From: Bacteroidia bacterium
GTDB taxonomy: Bacteria; Bacteroidota; Bacteroidia; UBA4408
Direction: 5' to 3'
NCBI GenBank assembly: GCA_020845635.1
Contig: JADLFI010000004.1
Location: 124,001 to 188,000 of the forward strand
DNA: 64,000 nt
The stretch's first letter is position 1, and every line of letters starts with the position of its first letter. Positions 50,250 through 57,685 of this stretch are shown in pieces. The position numbers were made by a program, and so were the translations under genes. The notes beneath the pieces are model-generated. The model was given only the letters and a program-made list of their open reading frames with translations. It had not been told where the DNA came from and searched no databases.

Positions 50250-51184
50250 ATGACTGCTCCAATGATTACGGGTACAAGAATTGCGACTTCCCCACTTGGG
50301 TCAACATAGGATAACGGATTATTATAACAATAGGCATACCTATTAAAATTTTGTGTATTACTCGGATTTTGCACATAATTATCAGGCGAGAGCATTATCC
50401 CTACTACAGGGGCATATAACCTTGCATTCATATTTACTAAGCCAAACTCATTTAGCATTTCATGCCCTGTGTAACCACGGTAAAGCCATGCCGGCAAATT
50501 GGTATTACTTGAGCTTGAGCCAAGTAATACATTATCTACATCAAGAGTATTAGACAAAATATAGCTATAATCTTGTGCATTTCTTCTTCTTCCCCAAGGA
50601 TCAAAATTTTGGCGTGCAATAACAGCACCTGCCTCATCAGTCACGGCTCTGTTATAGTGCCTAAATGGTTGGTGTAAACATATTTCATTTCACCTTGTTT
50701 GCTATTCTCTGATACATACATGGTACATAATCCAATTGGACTGTTAATATAACAAATAGAATGGATAATTCCATTTTCTTCATTCACTTCAAAATTAGTA
50801 GCATACTTTCTTAATCGTTAACAATTTAAATTACTACCATCAAAATGTCTCCACTCGCCTTTTATCTATTTTGATTTGGGCCATAGGTATAAGGTAATTC
50901 ATAATATAGCTGTGGATTGCCATTGCTAGGCTCTTCGCCTATGGATTCTTTAATAATTGATGGTGTTTTAAAACTATTATATGTAATTAATTGTTCGTTA
51001 GTAAATTAGATGTAGGATTTTCAATGGTTATTAATCTGTTTGAACCATTGTAGGTGTAAACAGTATCTGCATTAGCTCTGGCTTGAATTCTGCCTCGGGT
51101 ATCAAAAGTTGTATTGCTGGTAATTCCTAAGTTATTATTATGTGTTGTGGTAAATTCCTTTAGTCGGCTTACACCACCAATCAG
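50250..51184 (-). pseudogene. RHS-core protein remnant with several frame breaks
   Basis: Read right to left on the minus strand, it runs through YD-type repeats (FDTRGRIQARANADTVYTYNG), a broken middle (ELPYTYGPNQNR, then NFEVNEENGIIHSICYINS and KYVYTNHLGTITEP) and a recognisable RHS-repeat-associated core (GYTGHEMLNEFGLVNMNARL, NPLSYVDPSG). The frame breaks near 50990, 50865, 50825 and 50643, with in-frame stops. The intact parent would be a large secreted polymorphic-toxin or adhesin protein; neither its N-terminus nor a toxin tail survives. It ends at the IS1380 remnant on the right. Confidence 0.78.
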
Positions 51185-51556
51185 GAGCAATCGGCAACAG
51201 ACATTTGGAGAACTTATATAAACGGAGGTGTTGCAGAGAACAGAATTAAGGAATTAAAGGCCGATTTTGGAGCAGAAAGCTTTAACCTCAAAGGTTTTTA
51301 TCCTACCGAAGCGGCACTACTGTTTTCAATGATTGCTTATAACTTGATGTCCATTTTTCGATTGTTCGTATTGCAATAAAAAACACAAAAAACCTTATCA
51401 ACACTCCTATATAGAACATTTGCCATTGGAGCATAATTTGAAAAGGTAGGCGATACCTTCAAGCTAAAAATTGCCCTTACCCAAAAACGCAGAAAATGGT
51501 TCGCTGGAATTTGGGATTACCCCATTAACTTATCTCAAAATATCTCTGCTGCGTAA
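51185..51556 (+). pseudogene. IS1380-family transposase, C-terminal remnant
   Basis: One frame reads DIWRTYINGGVAENRIKELK, then ADFGAESFNLKGFYPTEAA and SMIAYNLMSIFRLFVLQ, followed by an in-frame TAA. The homology continues (KTLSTLLYRTFAIGA-stop-FEKVGDTFKLKIALTQKRR, KWFAGIWDYPINL) to a final TAA at 51554-51556. NRIKELK...F...TEA...AYNL..FR is the C-terminal signature of IS1380-type DDE transposases. Two internal stops and loss of the first two-thirds make it dead. It abuts the RHS remnant, on the opposite strand. Confidence 0.75.
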
Positions 51557-51643
51557 TCTGGGTTAAAAGTTCTCATTATTATTTAATTGTTTAAAACAAA
51601 TTGTTAGATAAAGTTAATGTTTTTATACATTGAAATTGCTATT

Positions 51644-51674
51644 ATTGCAAATATTGAAATATAAATTACTTTTG
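51644..51674 (+). promoter_or_regulatory. ftsX operon promoter
   Basis: ATTG at 51644-51647, a 19-base spacer and TACTTTTG at 51667-51674. The -7 box ends 20 bases before the TTG start of ftsX, which supports that start. Confidence 0.6.
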
Positions 51675-51694
51675 CGCAAAAGAACATAAACAAA

Positions 51695-52573
51695 TTGTCC
51701 AATACTCAGAAATATACTTCCCGAAAAGTGAGATCATCACACTTTTCTACAATAATTAGTCTGTCGTTAGTACTTTTTGTTTTGGGTTTATTGGCTCTTA
51801 TTGTACTCGATGCCCAAAAATTGTCTGACTATGTGAGAGAAAATATAGGATTAAGTATTATCTTAAATGATAGTATAAAAGAGTCTGATTTAATGCAATT
51901 GGGAAAACAATTAGATATAGCGCCTTATGTTAAAAAGGCCACTTATATTACCAAAGAAAATGCTGCACAAGCATTACAAAAAGATTTAGGAGAAGATTTT
52001 GTGAAGTTTTTGGGATACAATCCACTTTTGGCATCATACGATATTAAACTAAAGGCAAGCTATGCCAATAATGACAGCCTGGCTGCAATTGAGCGTGTAT
52101 TGTTACAAAACGAAAATATTAAAGAAGTTTATTATCAAAAATCATTAGTAAACCTTGTAAACGAAAATGTTAAAAAAATTAGTTTAGTGCTGTTCGTTCT
52201 CAGTATTTTATTGAGTGTAATTTCAATTGCCCTGATTAATAATACCATTAGGCTGTATATTTATTCTAAGCGATTTTTAATACGTACTATGCAATTGGTT
52301 GGCGCTACACAAAACTTTATTAGCAGGCCTTTTATAATTCGGGGATTATGGAATGGCTTTTATAGCTCGTTAATAACCATTGGTTTGCTTATGGGCGTAA
52401 TTTATATGGCTCAAAATAGTTTTCCGGAGCTTATAGAATTGCAAGATATTTATATGTTTGCTAAATTATTTTTAATTGTAATAGTTGCAGGTATAGGCAT
52501 AACTTTTGTAAGCACATATTTTGCAGTTAAAAGATTTTTAAAAATTCAAACAGACGATTTATACCATTTATAA
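51695..52573 (+). CDS. ftsX: Cell division protein FtsX
   Basis: 292 residues. A short cytoplasmic N-terminus (KYTSRKVRSSHFSTII) precedes TM1 (SLSLVLFVLGLLALIVL). An extracellular domain (about 45-165) and three further helices follow, with the conserved MQLVGATQNFISRPF loop near 204. FtsX and FtsE form an ABC-like complex that activates peptidoglycan hydrolases at the division site; ftsE is not in this window. The only usable start is TTG at 51695: no in-frame ATG lies nearby upstream, and the first internal Met is far beyond TM1. It leads a tight run with DUF3098, uppP and truB (gaps 11, 15 and 9 bases). Confidence 0.9.
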   Translation: MSNTQKYTSRKVRSSHFSTIISLSLVLFVLGLLALIVLDAQKLSDYVRENIGLSIILNDSIKESDLMQLGKQLDIAPYVKKATYITKENAAQALQKDLGEDFVKFLGYNPLLASYDIKLKASYANNDSLAAIERVLLQNENIKEVYYQKSLVNLVNENVKKISLVLFVLSILLSVISIALINNTIRLYIYSKRFLIRTMQLVGATQNFISRPFIIRGLWNGFYSSLITIGLLMGVIYMAQNSFPELIELQDIYMFAKLFLIVIVAGIGITFVSTYFAVKRFLKIQTDDLYHL

Positions 52574-52584
52574 TATTTAGTGAG

Positions 52585-52830
52585 ATGAAAAAAGATGAGT
52601 TTATAAAAAAAGAAAGCTTTGCTTTTGGTAAAGAAAATTATATCATGATGATTGTGGGAATTGTTGTGATTGCAATTGGTAATTTATTGATGATTGGCGG
52701 AGGCTCAGATGATCCGAACATTTTTAATCCGGAAATCTTTAATTTTCAACGTTTGACATTAGCCCCAATTATTATTTTGGTTGGTTTTATTATCGAAATT
52801 TTTGCTATAATGCGTAAACCAAAAGACTAA
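52585..52830 (+). CDS. DUF3098 family membrane protein
   Basis: 81 residues with two hydrophobic segments (YIMMIVGIVVIAIGNLLMIGG and LAPIIILVGFIIEIFAIM) separated by SDDPNIFNPEIFNFQR. This matches the DUF3098 pattern, a small family found between ftsX and uppP in Bacteroidota. No function is established. The position between a division protein and a cell-wall lipid recycling enzyme suggests an envelope role, which is inference from neighbours. Confidence 0.85.
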   Translation: MKKDEFIKKESFAFGKENYIMMIVGIVVIAIGNLLMIGGGSDDPNIFNPEIFNFQRLTLAPIIILVGFIIEIFAIMRKPKD

Positions 52831-52845
52831 TTTTGCTTTAATCCA

Positions 52846-53649
52846 ATGACTATTATACATGCCTTAATACTTGCTATAATTGAAGGCTTAACAGAGTTTT
52901 TACCCGTTTCATCAACCGGGCATCTGATTATTGCTACTTCCATTATGGGTTTAATTCAAGACCCTGCCACAAAAGAGTTTACTAATTTCTTTGTAATCTG
53001 TATTCAGCTTGGGTGTATTTTATCTGTAATGGTTCTTTATTGGAGAGATTTTCTTTTAAACAGTAATTTCTATCTGAAATTATTTTTAGCTTTTATACCT
53101 GCACCTATTTTTTACTTTTTATTCAAGAAAAGTATTGATAGTTTTCTCGAAAATGCTTTAACCGTTGCGGTTTCACTAGTAGTAGGTGGTATAGTTCTGT
53201 TGTTTGTAGATAAATGGTTTAATGCGGATGAAGATGAAGGAGAGGAATTAGATAATAAAAAAGCCATTAAAATAGGATTGTTTCAAGCCTTGGCTATGAT
53301 TCCGGGAGTGTCGCGTTCGGCTGCTACTATTATAGGAGGGCTTAGCCAAAAACTTTCCCGAAAAAAAGCTGCCGAGTTTTCGTTTATTCTTGCTGTTCCA
53401 ACCATTTTTGCTGCTACTATTTATAAATTTTATAAATTCATTGATGAAGGAAATGGCTTCGAATCAAACCAGGTTCACCTATTGGTAGTTGGTAATATTG
53501 TTGCATTTATTGTTGGAGTATTGGCTATTAAATACTTTATCAGTTACATTACCAAGCATGGCTTTAAACTCTTTGGATATTATCGAATCTTTGTGGGCTT
53601 GCTAATCATTATACTTCATTTTATGGGTATTAAATTAGGAATGTTATAA
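52846..53649 (+). CDS. uppP: Undecaprenyl-diphosphatase UppP (BacA)
   Basis: 267 residues, about eight hydrophobic segments. The two catalytic motifs are [16 protein letters not shown] (about 14-29) and [18 protein letters not shown] (about 150-167). The enzyme dephosphorylates undecaprenyl diphosphate to recycle the carrier lipid of peptidoglycan and O-antigen synthesis; overproduction gives bacitracin resistance. It is 15 bases after DUF3098 and nine before truB. Confidence 0.95.
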   Translation: MTIIHALILAIIEGLTEFLPVSSTGHLIIATSIMGLIQDPATKEFTNFFVICIQLGCILSVMVLYWRDFLLNSNFYLKLFLAFIPAPIFYFLFKKSIDSFLENALTVAVSLVVGGIVLLFVDKWFNADEDEGEELDNKKAIKIGLFQALAMIPGVSRSAATIIGGLSQKLSRKKAAEFSFILAVPTIFAATIYKFYKFIDEGNGFESNQVHLLVVGNIVAFIVGVLAIKYFISYITKHGFKLFGYYRIFVGLLIIILHFMGIKLGML

Positions 53650-53658
53650 TGCTTTGTG

Positions 53659-54366
53659 ATGTTTAATCCCGATATACTACAAGCCGAAAATATTAAAAAC
53701 GGAACCGTTATTTTGTTTCATAAGCCACAAACCTGGACTTCTTTTGATATTGTAAATTACGTAAGAAAGGCTCTAAACACAAAAATTGGGCATGCTGGCA
53801 CCCTTGATCCCTTAGCTACAGGATTGTTGATTTTGTGTACCGAAAAAATGACAAAAAAAATTGAGCAATTTCAAGACTTGGATAAGGAATACACCGGAAC
53901 CATTGTAATCGGTAAAACAACACCCTCCTTTGATTTAGAAACAGAAATATCCGAAACAAAACCGGTAGAGAATATCGAGAATAAGGATTTATTGCAAGTA
54001 GCGCAACAATTTATTGGCAAACAACAACAAATTGCACCACTTTTTTCAGCTAAAAAAATTGATGGCGAGAGAGCCTATCATAAAGCTCGAAGAGGTGAAT
54101 CGGCAGAAATTACGGCTCGGGAAATTGAGATAAAGCAATTTGAGATAAGTGATATTAGAAGAAATAACGACTCAATAGAAGTTGATTTTTTAATTCTCTG
54201 CACAAAAGGAACATACATTAGAGCCATTGCCCGCGATTTTGGATTAAAATTAAATAATGTGGCCTATTTATCTAAATTAGTGAGAACTCGTATTGGCGAT
54301 TACCTCCTAGAAAATGCCATAACACTCGAAAAATTCAGAGAATTTTTTCCTTCCACAAGAAAATAA
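53659..54366 (+). CDS. truB: tRNA pseudouridine-55 synthase TruB
   Basis: About 235 residues. The catalytic Asp is in IGHAGTLDPLATGLLI (about 45-60), preceded by LFHKPQTWTSFDIVNYVRK. Later KDKEYTG-type, KKIDGERAYHKARRGE and LCTKGTYIRAIARDFG motifs confirm the family. TruB makes psi-55 in the T-loop of nearly all tRNAs. The track starts at GTG 53656; the ATG one codon on (53659) is simpler. It is the last gene of the ftsX operon. Confidence 0.95.
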   Translation: MFNPDILQAENIKNGTVILFHKPQTWTSFDIVNYVRKALNTKIGHAGTLDPLATGLLILCTEKMTKKIEQFQDLDKEYTGTIVIGKTTPSFDLETEISETKPVENIENKDLLQVAQQFIGKQQQIAPLFSAKKIDGERAYHKARRGESAEITAREIEIKQFEISDIRRNNDSIEVDFLILCTKGTYIRAIARDFGLKLNNVAYLSKLVRTRIGDYLLENAITLEKFREFFPSTRK

Positions 54367-54522
54367 GCATCGACTTAATTATCAGCCGGTTAAATACAGT
54401 TTTTACAAAGTAGTTTGTTTATGTTATAGATACAGTGGTTATCAGGTTTCAGCACGATAAATTAAAACAACAAAGCTAATTGTTTGATTAGCACTATGTT
54501 GCAACTATTAACTAAAAATCAT

Positions 54523-54553
54523 TTTGGACTTTAAAAATGGTTTTTTATCTTTG
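54523..54553 (+). promoter_or_regulatory. rpmE promoter (TTTG-N19-TATCTTTG)
   Basis: TTTG at 54523-54526, a 19-base spacer and TATCTTTG at 54546-54553, a full consensus match 44 bases before the rpmE ATG. Confidence 0.7.
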
Positions 54554-54596
54554 TTGCCCCGAAAAAAATAAATAATATAAAGATTCAGAGGAAAAC

Positions 54597-54866
54597 ATGA
54601 AAAAGAACATTCATCCGGAAAACTACAGATTTGTTGTTTTTAAAGATTTATCAAACGACTACGCTTTCTTAACCCGCTCAGCTGCTGATACAAAAGACAC
54701 AATAGTATGGGAAGATGGCAACGAATATCCCTTAGTAAAATTAGAAATATCACATACATCACATCCTTTTTACACAGGAAAAGTTAAGTTGGTTGATACT
54801 GCCGGTCGTGTTGATCGTTTCCGCAGTCGTTATAATAAGAAGAAAACAGAGGAAGTTAAAGGATAG
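54597..54866 (+). CDS. rpmE: 50S ribosomal protein L31 type B
   Basis: 89 residues. [55 protein letters not shown] and [11 protein letters not shown] are the L31 type B pattern. The CxxC zinc ligands of the type A form are absent, so it is zinc-independent. The upstream sequence AGAGG, six bases before ATG, is a modest Shine-Dalgarno, which is unusual here. A clear terminator follows. Confidence 0.95.
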   Translation: MKKNIHPENYRFVVFKDLSNDYAFLTRSAADTKDTIVWEDGNEYPLVKLEISHTSHPFYTGKVKLVDTAGRVDRFRSRYNKKKTEEVKG

Positions 54867-54906
54867 TCATTATGTTTTAATTAATCCATTAATTATAATG
54901 AACAAG

Positions 54907-54935
54907 AACCTCGCTATAAAAAGCGGGGTTTTTTG
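54907..54935 (+). terminator. rpmE terminator
   Basis: AACCTCGCT and AGCGGGGTT pair with one G-T, loop ATAAAA, followed by TTTTGTTTTG. A standard Rho-independent terminator 40 bases after rpmE. Confidence 0.85.
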
Positions 54936-55013
54936 TTTTGTTTACTCTCTTTTAAGCTTAATGATGTTTAATTATGGAAAAAACATTCAATAGATTAAGT
55001 ACAAAAAATATGT

Positions 55014-55044
55014 TTTGAATAATTCGGAATTAAATTTATATTTG
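55014..55044 (+). promoter_or_regulatory. Promoter of 54-aa membrane protein
   Basis: TTTG at 55014-55017, a 19-base spacer and TATATTTG at 55037-55044, a full consensus match 19 bases before the ATG at 55064. Confidence 0.7.
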
Positions 55045-55063
55045 TCAGCTAAAATTAAAAGAT

Positions 55064-55228
55064 ATGAATTCGTTTTTTAACTCTATAGGCTCATTTTTTG
55101 AATCAATATTCCCGGCACTTACTGCTATGGGGCGTAGTGTTAATGCTATTTTTATGATTATTATAGCTTTAGGTGCGCTTATTTGGATATTCTATGGTAC
55201 AAAATACAAAGAGCCTTCCAAAAAATAA
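55064..55228 (+). CDS. Small single-pass membrane protein, 54 aa, unknown function
   Basis: This ORF is below the track's length cut. ATG at 55064 to TAA at 55226 encodes 54 residues: a polar/aromatic N-terminus (MNSFFNSIGSFFESIFPAL), then AMGRSVNAIF, then a transmembrane helix (MIIIALGALIWIFYG) and a lysine-rich tail (TKYKEPSKK). The basic tail after the helix predicts a cytoplasmic C-terminus. A perfect promoter sits just upstream, and codon use fits the neighbours, so I regard it as real. Its stop is one base from the convergent purD stop. I do not recognise a named family. Confidence 0.72.
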   Translation: MNSFFNSIGSFFESIFPALTAMGRSVNAIFMIIIALGALIWIFYGTKYKEPSKK

Positions 55229-55229
55229 T

Positions 55230-56516
55230 CTATTTTTTATATTTTAAAAGATCCTGCCCCAAATCACTGCGTTGATATTTATCAGTAAAGTGTATTTTTG
55301 TTGAGGTTTTGTAGCTTTTCTGAAAAGCCTCTTGTATATCCTTTCCTAATGATGTTATAGCCAATACTCGCCCTCCGTTGGTAAGAGTTTTTTCGTTTTC
55401 GGGTTTGGTACCGGCATGAAATACAATGCTTTCTTCTATATTTTCAAGCCCTATAATTTCATATCCCTTTTGATATTTTTCAGGATACCCTCCTGAAACT
55501 AACATAATAGTTGCAGCAGTTTGTGGATTAACAGATAGGCTTATTTTATCCATCTCTAGTTTATGTGTTTTAATAAGTATATCAATTAAATCATTATTAA
55601 TTCGTGGCAACACAACCTCTGTTTCAGGGTCGCCCATGCGGCAGTTATACTCAATTACATAAGGTTTCCCATTTACATTCATTAAGCCAATAAAAATAAA
55701 CCCTAAATATGGAATGTTCTCGCTCTTTAGCCCTTCTATAGTAGGTATTACAATTTGTTTTTCAACTAACTTAATAAAATCTTCATCGGCAAACGGAACG
55801 GGCGATACAGCACCCATGCCGCCTGTATTTAACCCGGTATCATTATCGCCAATTCTTTTATAATCTTTGGCTTCAGGCAATATCAAATATTGTGTCCCGT
55901 TTGTCAATACAAATACCGATAGCTCAATTCCCGATAAATACTCTTCAATTACCACTTTTGCCGAAGCTTCGCCAAATTTTAAATGCTCAATCATTTCTTT
56001 CAACTCGGCAACGGTAGCATCAAAATCATCATTAATAACAACACCTTTCCCCGCTGCCAGCCCATCAGCTTTTAAAACGTAAGGCGGCTTTAACGATTTC
56101 AGAAAACTAATAGCCTCCTGAATATTGTCTTTGCTAAAAGTTTGATATTGTGCCGTTGGAATTTGGTACTTTTTCATAAAGCTCTTTGAGAAGTCTTTAC
56201 TTCCTTCAAGTAAAGCACCGGCTTTAGACGGACCTATAACAATTATATCTTTTAAGTCATGTCGGGTCTTGAAAAAATCTGTAATTCCATTCACAAGTGG
56301 GTCTTCGGGACCAACAATAATCATATTTATTTGAGCCTTTAAAGCAAATTGAGCTATCGCTTCAAAATCATTTACCTGTATGTTTACATTGTTACCACAC
56401 ATACAAGTCCCGGCATTTCCGGGAGCAATATAAAGCTTATTTAATAGGTTACTTTTCGAAACACTTAATGCAAAAGCATGTTCTCTTCCGCCCGAGCCTA
56501 AAATTAGTACATTCAT
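55230..56516 (-). CDS. purD: Phosphoribosylamine--glycine ligase
   Basis: About 428 residues. The N-domain begins MNVLILGSGGREHAFAL. The ATP-grasp core includes PYVLKADGLAAGKGVVI and NTGGMGAVSPVPF. The C-domain has YNCRMGDPETEVVLPR and a late GRVLAITSLG. PurD makes glycinamide ribonucleotide in purine synthesis. The track begins at a GTG seven codons earlier (56537). The ATG at 56516 matches the homologous start exactly and is preferred. It is divergent from pdhA and convergent with the 54-aa membrane protein. Confidence 0.95.
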   Translation of the reverse strand: MNVLILGSGGREHAFALSVSKSNLLNKLYIAPGNAGTCMCGNNVNIQVNDFEAIAQFALKAQINMIIVGPEDPLVNGITDFFKTRHDLKDIIVIGPSKAGALLEGSKDFSKSFMKKYQIPTAQYQTFSKDNIQEAISFLKSLKPPYVLKADGLAAGKGVVINDDFDATVAELKEMIEHLKFGEASAKVVIEEYLSGIELSVFVLTNGTQYLILPEAKDYKRIGDNDTGLNTGGMGAVSPVPFADEDFIKLVEKQIVIPTIEGLKSENIPYLGFIFIGLMNVNGKPYVIEYNCRMGDPETEVVLPRINNDLIDILIKTHKLEMDKISLSVNPQTAATIMLVSGGYPEKYQKGYEIIGLENIEESIVFHAGTKPENEKTLTNGGRVLAITSLGKDIQEAFQKSYKTSTKIHFTDKYQRSDLGQDLLKYKK

Positions 56517-56568
56517 ATTCTTTAAAAAATTTGCCACTAAGGTAATAAGATTGATTCATAAATTTTTT

Positions 56569-56598
56569 ATTGTTTAACCAATGATTATGCTATTTTTG
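56569..56598 (+). promoter_or_regulatory. Probable pdhA promoter
   Basis: ATTG at 56569-56572, an 18-base spacer and TATTTTTG at 56591-56598, 41 bases before the ATG. One -33 mismatch. Confidence 0.5.
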
Positions 56599-56639
56599 CC
56601 CAAAGTTTTTAAATATTCAATTTTGTATATTGATTTATT

Positions 56640-57641
56640 ATGAAGAAAATAAATTTTACCAAAGAAACTTACTTGAAGTGGTTTAAGGATATGTTGCTGA
56701 TGCGCAGGTTTGAAGAGAAAACCGGACAACTATACATTCAGCAAAAAATTAGAGGTTTCTGTCATCTTTATATAGGACAAGAGGCCTTGGTGGCAGGTGC
56801 GGTAAGTGCCATTAAACCCGAAGATAATATGATTACTGCTTACCGTGACCACGCACATCCCATAGGACGCGGTATGCACCCAAAATATATAATGGCCGAA
56901 ATGTTTGCCAAATCTACCGGTTGTTCAAAAGGCAAAGGAGGCTCTATGCACATGTTTGCTAAGGAATTTAACTTTTTTGGAGGGCATGGTATTGTTGGTG
57001 GACAAATTCCATTAGGTGCAGGTATTGCTTTTGCTGAAAAGTATAAGGGAACAAATAACGTAACTCTTTGTTATATGGGCGATGGAGCAGTGCGTCAAGG
57101 AGCCTTGCATGAAACATTCAACATGAGTATGCTGTGGAAACTACCCGTAATATTTATTATCGAAAACAATAATTACGCTATGGGTACATCAGTTGAAAGA
57201 ACAACCAACGTGTTTGATTTGTATAAAATAGGTTTATCATACGATATGCCTTCAAAGGCAGTAGATGGTATGAATTGCGAATCGGTACATGTTGCTATTG
57301 CTGAAGCTGCCGAACATTGCAGAGCCGGCAAGGGGCCTGTGTTGCTAGAGATGAAAACATATCGATACCGTGGTCATTCTATGAGCGATCCTGCCAAATA
57401 CAGAACCAAAGAAGAGTTAGAGGAATATAAACAAAAAGATCCTATAGAGCAAGTTCTTTCGGTATTAAAGAAAAATAAATGGATTACCGATAAACAAATT
57501 GAAGAAGAAGAGAATAATGTAAAAGCTATAGTTGATGAGTCGGTTGAATTTGCTGAAAATTCTCCATTCCCTACTCCTGAAGAGTTGTACGAAGATGTTT
57601 ACGTACAAAGCGATTATCCTTTTATTAAAGATGGTTTTTAA
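56640..57641 (+). CDS. pdhA: Pyruvate dehydrogenase E1 alpha subunit
   Basis: 333 residues. The N-terminal MRRFEEKTGQLY and GFCHLYIGQEA motifs are typical of E1-alpha. The thiamine-diphosphate motif is MGDGAVRQGALHETFNMS followed by ENNNYAMGTS. A phosphorylation-loop-like RYRGHSMSDPAKYRTKEE follows. It decarboxylates pyruvate together with an E1-beta subunit, which is not in the window. The E2 gene follows by 44 bases. The start is ATG at 56640. Confidence 0.92.
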   Translation: MKKINFTKETYLKWFKDMLLMRRFEEKTGQLYIQQKIRGFCHLYIGQEALVAGAVSAIKPEDNMITAYRDHAHPIGRGMHPKYIMAEMFAKSTGCSKGKGGSMHMFAKEFNFFGGHGIVGGQIPLGAGIAFAEKYKGTNNVTLCYMGDGAVRQGALHETFNMSMLWKLPVIFIIENNNYAMGTSVERTTNVFDLYKIGLSYDMPSKAVDGMNCESVHVAIAEAAEHCRAGKGPVLLEMKTYRYRGHSMSDPAKYRTKEELEEYKQKDPIEQVLSVLKKNKWITDKQIEEEENNVKAIVDESVEFAENSPFPTPEELYEDVYVQSDYPFIKDGF

Positions 57642-57685
57642 TTAATTTTTTTTGTTTTTTTACCTATCAATAAATTAAAACAGTT

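Noticed and set aside
49735-51184. Functional RHS toxin-immunity system
   Set aside because: The frame is broken many times, no toxin tail or immunity gene is seen, and the pieces are out of order.
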